A model generated the notes under the pieces. The model did no database searches, was not told where the DNA came from, and saw nothing but the letters and a program-made list of their open reading frames with translations. A DNA stretch of 16,083 nucleotides, taken from assembly GCA_030673805.1 (NCBI GenBank), contig DAOVIH010000019.1, forward strand, positions 1 through 16,083. The letters run 5' to 3'. Source of the DNA: Candidatus Bathyarchaeota archaeon. Its GTDB lineage: Archaea; Thermoproteota; Bathyarchaeia; Bathyarchaeales; Bathycorpusculaceae. A program made the position numbers and the translations under genes. Shown one piece after another: positions 1-6,628 of this stretch. How positions within the stretch are numbered: position 1 is the first letter of the stretch; each line of letters begins with the position of its first letter.

Positions 1-316
1 AACGACGGATCCTTGGGTAGAATTCCTGTGGAAGTTCTGAAATCTTCGCTGCAATTTGGACACGTTCTTTCCACTGTATCTTATACAGTTTCGTAGCGTC
101 CAAATAATCTTCTCTGCGGAAGTTAACAATTCTAAACTTAGCTAGTTCCTTGGCTATCCAATAATAGACCTCGTATTCGTTTCCCTCTTCGAAAGGACCC
201 ACACTCCACCCGCCAAGCTCAATTTCGGAGTGATTTCTGTTTGCGTAAACTTTAACAAGCGAGTTCTTAAAGCAAAAATCCAAGAATTCTATCGATGACA
301 AAGTCCCTGACGGCAA
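1..316 (-). CDS. gins23: GINS complex subunit Gins23 (Psf2/Psf3-like), partial
   Basis: GINS bridges the MCM helicase and the Cdc45/GAN homologue in the archaeal replisome. About 105 N-terminal codons are present; the 3' part lies beyond the left edge. Visible features are a small beta domain with GGWSVGPFEEG, then VYYWIAKELAKF, then a helical start ending SELPQEFYPR. From memory this order and these motifs match eukaryotic Psf2 (LGPF..G, VPLWLA..L, PMPSPYY). B-domain first and helical domain second is the Gins23 arrangement. No ATG exists in frame after the upstream stop near 386. I chose TTG at 316 because a TATA-like box at 353-362 would start RNA near 331, leaving a short leader with GAGAGAG. 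A second in-frame TTG lies at 301. The gene follows the rfcS-rfcL-orf117 operon on the same strand, which fits a replication cluster. Confidence 0.72.
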   Translation of the reverse strand, partial: MPSGTLSSIEFLDFCFKNSLVKVYANRNHSEIELGGWSVGPFEEGNEYEVYYWIAKELAKFRIVNFRREDYLDATKLYKIQWKERVQIAAKISELPQEFYPRIRR

Positions 317-512
317 TACTACTCTCTCTTTTGGATAAGCTATCCTCCACGGAATATAAAAACTGTATTCTACAAGTTGATGAGCTTAGCACAGACCCAG
401 ATTAAGCGTAAGATTGCTATTTTTCGTTCACTCTGCATTTTTGTGTTTGTAATGTATGTCTTTGCATTGCTAATGCTTGTTTTCTAGCAAAAAAGGGGCT
501 TGATGAAATGCT
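317..512. other. Intergenic gap between orf117 and gins23
   Basis: No convincing gene was found. On the minus strand an ATG-led 22-codon frame (start MQSERK) ends before the gins23 TATA-like box. It has no recognisable homology and is probably chance. The only functional signal supported here is the A/T-rich box at 351-362. Confidence 0.4.
351..362 (-). promoter_or_regulatory. TATA-like box for gins23
   Basis: On the minus strand this reads TTTTTATATTCC. Its centre is about 40 bases from the proposed TTG start at 316. With the usual archaeal spacing of about 26 bases to the start site, this predicts a leader of about 15 bases. It would let gins23 be transcribed separately from orf117. Confidence 0.4.
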
Positions 513-866
513 TCATCCCTTGTTTTCAGCACGTTCTTGATATGGTCTGCCCTCTTTTAAGCATCGTTGGCACACACATTGAAAGGGTAAATCTTTTGTG
601 GTGCAAAAATCAGCGTATTTGCAGTCAAAGCATGGAAAGTCGTTCCCGCATAGAATACACCTTTGGAGAAACATGACTTCTTCTCCATTCAGAATGCTGG
701 AGATTGTGTCGATGAGTTCTTCGATTTTGTTGTAGCTGCCTATGGAGTAGGACCCTTGGTCGCGATTGTATTCCAGACCAAGTTTTAGCAGTCGGATAAA
801 TTTTTCTTTTTCAACTCGAGGAAGTGTGAAAGAATGCTTGTTGAGGACTACCACTTTGCATGCCAC
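513..866 (-). CDS. Cysteine-rich protein of unknown function (orf117)
   Basis: I do not recognise this 117-residue protein. Residues 10-65 look like a small alpha/beta or helical domain (KFIRLLKLGLEYNRDQGSYS, then KIEELIDTISSILNGE). Residues 70-102 hold eight cysteines spaced C70-x2-C73-x5-C79-x2-C82-x5-C88-x8-C97-x-C99-x2-C102, enough for two zinc sites or an Fe-S cluster. There is no signal peptide or membrane helix. The GTG start shares its first G with the rfcL TAG stop (TAGTG), so translation is almost certainly coupled to rfcL. It is the last gene of rfcS-rfcL-orf117 and the next gene is gins23, so a role tied to replication or repair is inferred from context only. Confidence 0.75.
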   Translation of the reverse strand: MACKVVVLNKHSFTLPRVEKEKFIRLLKLGLEYNRDQGSYSIGSYNKIEELIDTISSILNGEEVMFLQRCILCGNDFPCFDCKYADFCTTKDLPFQCVCQRCLKEGRPYQERAENKG

Positions 867-2095
867 TATAATTTGTTCATTTTGATGAGATAGTCTACCT
901 CATCAGACTCTAGTTTGAGCCAGGAGCTTATTGGACTTAACTTTTGTTTTTCCATAATAATCTTGACGAATGGAACGATGTCCGTTTTGGCTGTTTTTCG
1001 TGAAACATGACATTTCAAAGCTATCTTTGTGCAAATGGACTCCATTTTCGCTCTCTTGTTTTTTGTCCAAAATAGTTTCATTATCCTTATCGGTGGGAAT
1101 ATGAATTCAAAAGATTTAAAAGATCTCGGGGAGACCGTCGCAGCCTCAGCCAGAGAGTTGAAAAAGTACTTTAGAAGACGCCAGTGTTCCGTTCCTACCC
1201 TACCCCTGAAGACGTCTGCTCTGGAAACCAGATCATATGCCTTAGCCAACTCCACTGGATCAGGGTATCTGAGGGGGAGATTGTCACTTATTGAAAGTAG
1301 AAATTCGTCATAATTGACGCTTGAACGATTAAGCACGTTTGCTGCTTCTCCAACTGATTCGGCTGAAAATACTCCCTTAAGCGTTTCATACATGCCAACA
1401 GCTTTGTTTCTGAAATTCAGATACCTAGTATCTTGGAGCCTAAGCACTTGTCTTCCTCCAGCTATGCTTTGTAGATCATTTATTGCGGATCGCACATCGC
1501 CGCGACTATTCTGAGCAATTCTCTCAAGAGCTTGAAATTCCGCTTCAACGTTTTCCCTAATACAAATTTTTCTTAACATGGCAATTATTAGGGGTATTCG
1601 TACTTGTTGAAACCTTATTAGCTGACAAATTTTTTTTAGCGGTCTGATTTTTCTTAGATCTGGATCATTGGCAGCCATTACAACTGGAACTAATGACTCT
1701 TTAACAATTTCCTTTATAGCTCCTATGCCTCCCCTGTCCTGTCGGCCAAAAACTCCATCGACTTCATCCAAAAATAGGATATTGCCTTTAGTTTCCGTTG
1801 AAAACTTGTCCAAGGCAACATAAGATGTAGCTGGTTTGCCTATCTTGTTGATTGCTTTTTCTGTTCGTGTGTCACTTGCATTCATTTCAATAATCTTGAA
1901 ACCGAACTGGTTTGAAGCTGCATTCACTAGGGCTGTTTTTCCTACTCCTGCAGGTCCATAAAGCAATACTGCTTTTCTTCTTCGTTTTTTGCTTCTTAAC
2001 CAGTTAATAAAAGTAGTTTTTGCCTCTTCATTACCTACTACTTCAGAAATCTTTTTTGGGCGATACTTTTCAACCCATAAAAGATCATCTTTCAA
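866..2095 (-). CDS. rfcL: Replication factor C large subunit
   Basis: RfcL is the large subunit of the archaeal clamp loader, which opens PCNA and places it on primed DNA with four RfcS subunits. The 409-residue protein begins with WVEKYRPK near residue 7, has Walker A GPAGVGKT at 47-54, the NASD motif near 72-75, Walker B FLDEVD ending at 113, sensor-like AANDPD, and an alpha-helical collar in the second half. It starts with TTG directly after the rfcS stop codon with no gap, preceded by AGGGGAAAG as a ribosome site. The protein ends ESDEVDYLIKMNKL. The lysine-rich linker and PCNA-interacting box (Q-x2-L-x2-FF type) found at the end of many archaeal RfcL proteins are absent. Confidence 0.96.
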   Translation of the reverse strand: MKDDLLWVEKYRPKKISEVVGNEEAKTTFINWLRSKKRRRKAVLLYGPAGVGKTALVNAASNQFGFKIIEMNASDTRTEKAINKIGKPATSYVALDKFSTETKGNILFLDEVDGVFGRQDRGGIGAIKEIVKESLVPVVMAANDPDLRKIRPLKKICQLIRFQQVRIPLIIAMLRKICIRENVEAEFQALERIAQNSRGDVRSAINDLQSIAGGRQVLRLQDTRYLNFRNKAVGMYETLKGVFSAESVGEAANVLNRSSVNYDEFLLSISDNLPLRYPDPVELAKAYDLVSRADVFRGRVGTEHWRLLKYFFNSLAEAATVSPRSFKSFEFIFPPIRIMKLFWTKNKRAKMESICTKIALKCHVSRKTAKTDIVPFVKIIMEKQKLSPISSWLKLESDEVDYLIKMNKL

Positions 2096-3085
2096 TTACT
2101 TTCCCCTTGAATTTCCGAACTTTGAAAATTGAGCGAGTAATGCACTTAATTGAATATCACTATTCGCGCCTTGTGTGAGACGAAAATCATACTCCCCAAT
2201 GATGTTCGTTAGTTCAGCCTTTTCATCATCGGATAGATGAGAGACTTTCATTATTTCTCTTTGCATCTGGCGTACTACTTCGAAGCCAGAAAAGCCATAT
2301 TGGCCGATTAGGTCGTACATCATCTTTCGGGCTTCCATGAAGTTGCCGCTGAGAGCTTTTGTAAGCATTAATTGCACCTGCTTAGGGCTGGCTTCACCAA
2401 TTACTTGAAGAACCGTTTGTTCATCTATGACCCCGCTTCGGTATGCAGCAGCAGTTTGCAAAGCGTTTATGGCGTACCTGAGGTCTCCATTAGAGTATTC
2501 AACTATCTTTTCCGCAACTTCTGGTGGCATCTGAAGGTTTTCATTTTGGGCAATGCTTTGAAGATGCTCTGCCATAGCTTGCTTATCTAGTTTTGAGAAA
2601 CGAAATATGGCACACCGACTTTGAATCGGCTCAATAATTTTGCTGGAATAATTGCATATTAGGATGAACCTGCTAGTTCGAGAACTGGTTTCCATTATCC
2701 TCCTAAGAGCTGTTTGAGCAGGTCCCGTCATCTGATCACTTTCATCGAGTATGATGAGGGAAAAAGGAGCATCACCAAAACCTGATCTTCCATAACGTGA
2801 GAAATCTTTAATCCTGTCCCGTACAGTGTTGATACCTCTTTCATCAGACGCATTAAGTTCCAACGTAAAGGTCTTCCAGTTTTCCCCGAATAACTCGCGT
2901 GCTATGCAAAGTGCTGCCGTCGTTTTTCCGGTGCCCGGTATGCCCGCTAAGAGTAGATGCGGCATTGTTTTCGGCTTTTTGAGAAAAGCTTGAAGGCTTT
3001 CCACGATGTGATCCAGATCCACGATTTCGTTCAGGGTTTTCGGTCGATATTTTTCGACCCACATAACTTCTTCTTTAAGTGTCAT
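2096..3085 (-). CDS. rfcS: Replication factor C small subunit
   Basis: RfcS is the AAA+ ATPase that forms most of the clamp-loader ring. The 329-residue protein has WVEKYRPKTLNE at 9-20, Walker A GIPGTGKT at 48-55, NASDERG at 78-84, Walker B LDESD ending at 117, and the SRC arginine-finger motif at 156-158, followed by the helical collar. The length is normal for the family. The ATG at 3085 has GGAG about 9 bases upstream; an internal ATG at residue 8 (MWVEKYRP) is the alternative. It is the first gene of the rfcS-rfcL-orf117 operon. A TATA-like box near 3140-3149 and a perfect 16-base palindrome at 3185-3200 lie upstream. Confidence 0.97.
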   Translation of the reverse strand: MTLKEEVMWVEKYRPKTLNEIVDLDHIVESLQAFLKKPKTMPHLLLAGIPGTGKTTAALCIARELFGENWKTFTLELNASDERGINTVRDRIKDFSRYGRSGFGDAPFSLIILDESDQMTGPAQTALRRIMETSSRTSRFILICNYSSKIIEPIQSRCAIFRFSKLDKQAMAEHLQSIAQNENLQMPPEVAEKIVEYSNGDLRYAINALQTAAAYRSGVIDEQTVLQVIGEASPKQVQLMLTKALSGNFMEARKMMYDLIGQYGFSGFEVVRQMQREIMKVSHLSDDEKAELTNIIGEYDFRLTQGANSDIQLSALLAQFSKFGNSRGK

Positions 3086-3139
3086 GAATAATACTCCGGT
3101 AAACGTGACAAATAACGTGTTGAGCTACCCTAATTTGTT

Positions 3140-3149
3140 TTTCTATAAT
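3140..3149 (-). promoter_or_regulatory. Probable TATA box of the rfcS-rfcL-orf117 operon
   Basis: On the minus strand this reads CATTATAGAA, within an A/T-rich stretch about 60 bases ahead of the rfcS ATG. The predicted start site is near 3118, giving a leader of about 30 bases that contains the GGAG ribosome site. Confidence 0.35.
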
Positions 3150-3184
3150 GCTCCTTCCTCACCTTTGCTAGCTTTCCAAAAACT

Positions 3185-3200
3185 AGAGTTAGCTAACTCT
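3185..3200. promoter_or_regulatory. Perfect 16-base palindrome upstream of rfcS
   Basis: AGAGTTAGCTAACTCT equals its own reverse complement over all 16 bases. It lies 100 bases upstream of the rfcS ATG and about 40 bases upstream of the likely TATA box, a position suited to an activator or repressor dimer. No known consensus is recognised, so the operator role is a guess. Confidence 0.35.
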
Positions 3201-3303
3201 TATGCATGGAACCACAGAGTAATAGCGATATTCTCTCTCTTTCGAGCTATTCTGATATTAAAAGTCATCTACTTCTTTTGAAATGAGGTTTTGTACCCAC
3301 TTA

Positions 3304-3329
3304 TCTTGCCGAACTGATTGCTGGCAAGA
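3304..3329. repeat. Inverted repeat in the gap between rfcS and the tRNA-binding gene
   Basis: TCTTGCC at 3304-3310 pairs with GGCAAGA at 3323-3329 across a 12-base loop. It lies about 53 bases after the stop of the tRNA-binding protein gene on the minus strand. The preceding minus-strand sequence is T-rich (GTCTTTTCTTTCTT), so the stretch may end the translin operon transcript. The rest of 3086-3381 holds no supported gene. Confidence 0.3.
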
Positions 3330-3381
3330 AAGAAAAGACAAACGACATAATCATCTTGTAGGCTTGGAAGTTTCTTTAAGC

Positions 3382-3708
3382 TTAATGAATTATACTTCCT
3401 GCTGCAATATTTCTGTCCGGTTTCAAAATCGCGACATTTCCATCCTTATCTTCAGCAGCCAAAATCATGCATTGTGACTCTATTCCCATCAACATCCTTT
3501 TTTGCAGGTTAAGAATGAAGGCACATTTTTTGCCAATTAGCTCTTGTGGCTCATACCATTTCACGATTCCAGCGACTGCTTGTCGCTTCTCAGTTCCAAA
3601 GTCCACTGTGATCCTGAAAAGATTTTTAGAATTAGGAATCTTGGTTGCTTCAGTTATTTTTCCTATCCGAAGATCTAGCTTCTGAAATTCCTTAAATGTG
3701 ATTTCCAT
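3382..3708 (-). CDS. tRNA-binding OB-fold protein (CsaA / MetRS beta-subunit type)
   Basis: This 108-residue protein is a stand-alone tRNA-binding domain of the EMAP-II/Arc1p/CsaA fold. Such domains exist as the beta subunit of archaeal methionyl-tRNA synthetase, where they raise tRNA affinity, or as dimeric CsaA proteins. Visible marks are LDLRIGKITEATKIPNSKNL near the start, FGTEKRQAVAGIVKWYEP in the middle, and the family signature around GIESQCMILAAED (usually G-x-x-S-x-G/A-M-x-L-A). The size is that of the domain alone. ATG at 3708 has TAGGAG about 8 bases upstream; that TAG is the stop of the broken endonuclease V frame just before it. It is the last gene of the translin operon. Confidence 0.85.
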   Translation of the reverse strand: MEITFKEFQKLDLRIGKITEATKIPNSKNLFRITVDFGTEKRQAVAGIVKWYEPQELIGKKCAFILNLQKRMLMGIESQCMILAAEDKDGNVAILKPDRNIAAGSIIH

Positions 3709-3717
3709 TTCAAACTC

Positions 3718-4155
3718 CTATCGTTGCTTTTTCTGAAAGAATGAATTTAATAGCTTTTCCATGTTTTCTCCCAAAACAAGTCCAAGATGACTGGCAAATC
3801 CGCATCTGTAGGGGTGGCCATTCCTTGGCCATCAACCAGAATGGCCTCAGGGGGCGATCTCAGTTTTCGAGTGCAGATACGTGCTGGTGGGATTTCTCTG
3901 AAGGCTAAAAGAGTTGAGATGTAAGGGAATTTTACTCTGCAAGTTGGGTTTTTACCTCCAGACAATTCAGAGTATCGTAGTCAAGGACTGAAACAGCTGC
4001 TGTCGCCCATCTATCAATGTAGACCACATCAGCACCTGCGACAAGTGTTATCTTATCAGAGAACAAATCTTTCGGAATGACTTTCTCGGGCAACTTCCTC
4101 TGTGTTTTGTGAGCTTTTAAATCGAAAAGTTTTCAGGTACAGTTTCTGTATCCAT
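3718..4155 (-). pseudogene. nfi: Endonuclease V (deoxyinosine 3'-endonuclease), frameshifted and truncated
   Basis: Endonuclease V cleaves near deoxyinosine or inosine. Its homology is visible only by joining reading frames. ATG at 4155 gives MDTETVPENFSI then a stop at a TTTAAAAG run. A second frame continues KAHKTQRKLPEKVI, then LVAGADVVY and AAVSVLDYDT (catalytic Asp region kept), and stops near 3932. A third frame gives FPYISTLLAFREIPP and ILVDGQG (catalytic Glu and Asp kept). A fourth gives GHPYRCGFASHLGLVLG and ends ENMEKLLNSFFQKKQR with TAG at 3718. The last 80-100 residues of a normal enzyme, including the catalytic His region, are missing. The start lies 3 bases after the translin stop, so the intact gene was once in the translin operon. 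Sequencing error could explain a frameshift but not the lost C-terminus. Confidence 0.85.
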
Positions 4156-4158
4156 AAT

Positions 4159-4815
4159 TCAACCTTTGTTTGTCTGCAATCTTTTCTCAAAACCCCTAAG
4201 AAAATCTTTCAATGATTCCCTCCGTATTTCTTGAGTTATGTCCCCTCGAGTGTTTTCAATTATCCTTCTAGTTATGTCGCATTTTCTCCTAAGACCTGGA
4301 ACAAGCATGTATGCTTCATCCAAAGCCATCAATTCAATGAATATTTCATCCATTATCTCCAAACACTCTCCTCCTTTTTGGATGTCTCCTTCGCGCAGGG
4401 CGTCCAAGGCTTGACGTCTGTATTCACCCACAACGTCAGCTAAGCCCAACACGTAGTCTGCTGGGGGCACACCGATCTCTTTCGGGTCAGTAAACCTCGA
4501 TTCTTCAACCAAGCCCAGAAGTATGTTTGCCTCTGAATACTCTTGCAGAGCAGCTTTGAATAGTGATGCCCCAAAGATTATTTCCGGGTATTCTTGGGAG
4601 CCCTTCTGGAGTTCCCAAATTATTTCTCTCGCGGTTTTAATCATTTTTTTTGCGTCCTGAATCTTTTTTTGGTGAATTAAGAGTATTGACTGTTTAGAAA
4701 ACCTGAGGGCTTTTCTCATGTTATCTTGGGCGTTTTCCCTAACTTGGTCAAGTTTCTTAAGTTCTTTTTTTGCTTCTTTCAAGACATTTTTTAAGGATGA
4801 CAAAGTCTTCACCAT
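4159..4815 (-). CDS. Translin/TRAX family protein
   Basis: Archaeal translin-family proteins form barrel-like octamers and, in TRAX-like members, act as metal-dependent RNases on single-stranded RNA. In eukaryotes the C3PO complex acts in RNA silencing and tRNA processing. The 218-residue protein is almost entirely helical, opening with a coiled-coil-like KEAKKELKKLDQVRENAQ, with the family core around ASLFKAALQEYSEANILLGL, PADYVLGLADVVGEYRR, and GGECLEIMDEIFIELMALD. The acidic residues in EYSEA and in EIMDEIFIEL resemble those proposed to bind metal in TRAX, from memory. ATG at 4815 lies about 28 bases after a TATA-like box with no ribosome site, suggesting a leaderless mRNA. First gene of translin, broken nfi, tRNA-binding protein. 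Confidence 0.88.
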   Translation of the reverse strand: MVKTLSSLKNVLKEAKKELKKLDQVRENAQDNMRKALRFSKQSILLIHQKKIQDAKKMIKTAREIIWELQKGSQEYPEIIFGASLFKAALQEYSEANILLGLVEESRFTDPKEIGVPPADYVLGLADVVGEYRRQALDALREGDIQKGGECLEIMDEIFIELMALDEAYMLVPGLRRKCDITRRIIENTRGDITQEIRRESLKDFLRGFEKRLQTNKG

Positions 4816-4841
4816 TCTTGTTTAAATACAATAGGCTTGGG

Positions 4842-4851
4842 GGTTTATAAT
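4842..4851 (-). promoter_or_regulatory. TATA box of the translin operon (leaderless)
   Basis: The minus strand reads ATTATAAACC at this place. Its core is about 28 bases from the translin ATG, which puts the predicted RNA start at or next to the ATG. No Shine-Dalgarno sequence is visible between them, which agrees with a leaderless transcript. Confidence 0.5.
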
Positions 4852-4913
4852 ATCTGCAAATTGGTTTTGGGAATGGCCGGGATATGTCGTAAAGCTATAT
4901 TCAACTGGAAAAC

Positions 4914-5858
4914 CTACAACTTTATCTTTTTTTCCCTTTTGCTCAATAATACAACCCGACTCGCAACTGACTCATTTATTATTCTATATCCGGTTAACTC
5001 AGCTAGATGCTCTGCAAAGTCAATAATTTCTTTATGCTCAGGCATACTCTCATAGCCCAAACGAAGAGTTGAGAATCCAACATGCATATAGGCTTTTGTT
5101 TCGATGTATGTGGGGGCAGTCTTTTCAATTAGTCTTGCGTACCCGGGAAGGTTGTTCATATTGTAATTCTTGACTAGTGTCGTACGAATTACGGTTGGAC
5201 AACTAAAACTAGGCACCAGGTCCAATGTTTCCCTCAACTTAGCCCACATCCCTGGGAACTGGGGTCGACAGAGACGCCCAAAAACCTCTTCGCTGGGAGC
5301 ACACAGTGATATGTATAGTTGGGAGGGTTCTTCCCTCAGCTCTGCAAGTTTTGTTGGGTTAGTACCATTTGAAACTAGAAAAGTAGTTAATCCCTTTTTG
5401 TGGAAGATGCGAATCAACTCTTCAAGATGTTCGTAAAGTGTTGGCTCTCCCGTCAAACTAATAGCGACATGTTTGGGGCTTGATGCTTCTGCGAACTTCT
5501 TCATGTTAGTTTTCGGGTTTCCTTTGTATCCGCTCAGAATTTCTTTTTGTGCTTGTAGACTGCCCTTAACAATTTCTTCGGCAGAATCCCAGGTTGGCAT
5601 TCTTTTTTCATTCCACGAGATCTGCATATCGCCGCTTTGGGCTCTCCAGCAGAATAGGCATTGTTGAGTGCAATGGAATAGTGAAGGGGTCATCTGAATG
5701 CATCGATGACTGTTAATTCCGTAGAATTTTTCTTTGTAGCACACTCTATCATTGATTAAGCTTTCAAAAAACCACCTACATCTCTTCACCGCTGAATGGT
5801 TGCCAACAAGGTGGTATTTCTGTTTCTTCAACGCCTGAATCAAGGCAGGAGGAACCAA
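4914..5858 (-). CDS. taw1: 4-demethylwyosine synthase (Taw1/TYW1), radical SAM
   Basis: Taw1 converts m1G37 of tRNA-Phe to 4-demethylwyosine using pyruvate and two 4Fe-4S clusters. The 314-residue protein has the radical-SAM motif C63-x3-C67-x2-C70 (CTQQCLFC). It also has three further cysteines at C27, C40 and C53 (in KRCRW, RVCYKEKFYG and SHRCIQMTP), matching the second-cluster ligands described for archaeal TYW1. SLTGEPTLY and VSNGTNP are the usual SAM-barrel segments, and the C-terminal part IETKAYMHVG is family-like. There is no flavodoxin domain, as expected in archaea. Start is TTG at 5858; an in-frame stop lies about 20 bases upstream and no ATG is available. It is a single gene with its own TATA-like box. 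Its substrate m1G37 is made by Trm5 at 7263. Confidence 0.95.
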   Translation of the reverse strand: MVPPALIQALKKQKYHLVGNHSAVKRCRWFFESLINDRVCYKEKFYGINSHRCIQMTPSLFHCTQQCLFCWRAQSGDMQISWNEKRMPTWDSAEEIVKGSLQAQKEILSGYKGNPKTNMKKFAEASSPKHVAISLTGEPTLYEHLEELIRIFHKKGLTTFLVSNGTNPTKLAELREEPSQLYISLCAPSEEVFGRLCRPQFPGMWAKLRETLDLVPSFSCPTVIRTTLVKNYNMNNLPGYARLIEKTAPTYIETKAYMHVGFSTLRLGYESMPEHKEIIDFAEHLAELTGYRIINESVASRVVLLSKREKKIKL

Positions 5859-5923
5859 AGTTTTCGAAATCTCTTAAACATCCACAGGTTTTGCTTTCTC
5901 AATAGTAAGCAGTAGTAAATCCG

Positions 5924-5934
5924 CTTTATAAAAA
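5924..5934 (-). promoter_or_regulatory. TATA box of taw1
   Basis: The minus strand reads TTTTTATAAAG. The predicted RNA start is near 5903, giving a leader of about 45 bases. The same A/T core reads TTTATAAAAA on the plus strand, so it could also fire toward the small-gene group starting at 6133. Confidence 0.5.
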
Positions 5935-5973
5935 CGGTTTCAGCTTTTGGTCCGAGAGTATTGGTTTCTACGT

Positions 5974-5992
5974 CTCAAATCACTCGTTTGAG
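5974..5992. repeat. Short inverted repeat in the taw1 / zinc-ribbon divergent region
   Basis: CTCAAA at 5974-5979 pairs with TTTGAG at 5987-5992 around a 7-base centre, between the taw1 TATA-like box and the plus-strand genes. It could be a protein-binding dyad or chance. The 5859-6132 gap holds no other supported feature except a plus-strand TTTAATAA at 6065-6072, flanked by two copies of GATTCTGAAA at 6051 and 6077. Confidence 0.25.
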
Positions 5993-6132
5993 TCACAACC
6001 TAACGAAATATTTGGATGATTGGGTAGTAATTTGACAAAGAATTGGGAAAGATTCTGAAAAACGGTTTAATAATCTGATTCTGAAATAGAGATCGAATAT
6101 GAACCATCTCTAAGAAACGGAGAAGATGAAAA

Positions 6133-6372
6133 GTGGAGCAACGACAGGTACATGAAGTGGATTTAACCCAAATCGAAGGGAAAGGAGAGTTCTCATGTCC
6201 AAAATGCAAAAGTTCAATATCTCCTAACGATGAAACCGAAGAGGTGTACTCCATTTTGGGAACAAAGGTTGGCGGTCAGATTTTAGAGGAACTAGTGATC
6301 CAATGTAACAGATGTATGAGTCGAATTCGCCTAACGGGTTTTTCCCTGCTTGGAGGTTCATTACTATCTTGA
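6133..6372 (+). CDS. Small zinc-ribbon protein, function unknown
   Basis: The 79-residue protein carries one zinc ribbon: CPKC at 22-25 and CNRC at 58-61, with an acidic stretch (SPNDETEEVY) between the knuckles and IRLTGF after the second. I do not recognise a named family; such ribbons occur in small nucleic-acid- or protein-binding adaptors. The start is GTG at 6133, with GGAG about 10 bases upstream at 6119-6122; the ATG at 6126 is in another frame and closes after nine codons. It heads three small plus-strand genes, with 31 and 30 bases between them, after the divergent taw1 gene. Confidence 0.65.
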   Translation: MEQRQVHEVDLTQIEGKGEFSCPKCKSSISPNDETEEVYSILGTKVGGQILEELVIQCNRCMSRIRLTGFSLLGGSLLS

Positions 6373-6403
6373 CACCCTGTTTCATCTTTTTTTTCGGCTA
6401 AAG

Positions 6404-6598
6404 ATGGACAAATACGTTTCGATCGGCTCAATCCTAATTGAGACAACACTTCTAGTAACTATCATCGTGATTGTTGCCCTGATAATTCTGATTGCTTTTG
6501 GTTTTCTCTTTAGGAAAAGAGTCTTGAAATCAGACGGAAGCCAACTCAATGTTAGCAATCAGGATTTGAAACTAAAAAGGTTTATATTGACTATTTAG
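6404..6598 (+). CDS. Small single-pass membrane protein, function unknown
   Basis: The 64-residue protein starts at ATG 6404. A hydrophobic run at about residues 7-33 (ILIETTLLVTIIVIVALIIL and beyond) forms one transmembrane helix, followed by FRKRVLK, a positive stop-transfer end, and a polar tail to residue 64. The charge pattern predicts the N-terminus outside and the C-terminal tail in the cytoplasm. Upstream codons in the same frame from 6350 overlap the zinc-ribbon gene and are unlikely to be used. No family is recognised. It lies between the zinc-ribbon and cysteine-rich genes. Confidence 0.5.
   Translation: MDKYVSIGSILIETTLLVTIIVIVALIILIAFGFLFRKRVLKSDGSQLNVSNQDLKLKRFILTI
6581..6588 (+). 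promoter_or_regulatory. TATA-like box inside the membrane-protein gene
   Basis: TTTATATT preceded by AAAAAGG, a purine-rich stretch like a BRE, lies about 45 bases before the TTG start at 6629. The predicted start site near 6610 leaves a leader of about 20 bases. The cysteine-rich gene may therefore have its own promoter. Confidence 0.4.
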
Positions 6599-6628
6599 AA
6601 CACTCTCTGTAAGAATATCCCTGCAAAA

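Noticed and set aside
1029..1313. Plus-strand 94-codon open frame
   Set aside because: It is antisense to the rfcL collar domain, with no ribosome site and no homology.
3084..3477. Plus-strand short frames in the rfcS upstream region
   Set aside because: They are random-looking hydrophobic or Cys/Ser-rich translations; part overlaps the conserved tRNA-binding gene on the other strand.
3718..4155. Programmed frameshifting as the explanation for the endonuclease V reading frames
   Set aside because: At least three separate shifts and the loss of the C-terminal third do not fit a programmed event.
6000..6254. Minus-strand 84-codon open frame
   Set aside because: It is opposite the zinc-ribbon gene. 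The CPKC/CNRC pattern supports the plus strand.
6350..6403. N-terminal extension of the small membrane protein (MEVHYYLDTL)
   Set aside because: It overlaps the zinc-ribbon coding region and lacks a ribosome site; ATG 6404 is more economical.
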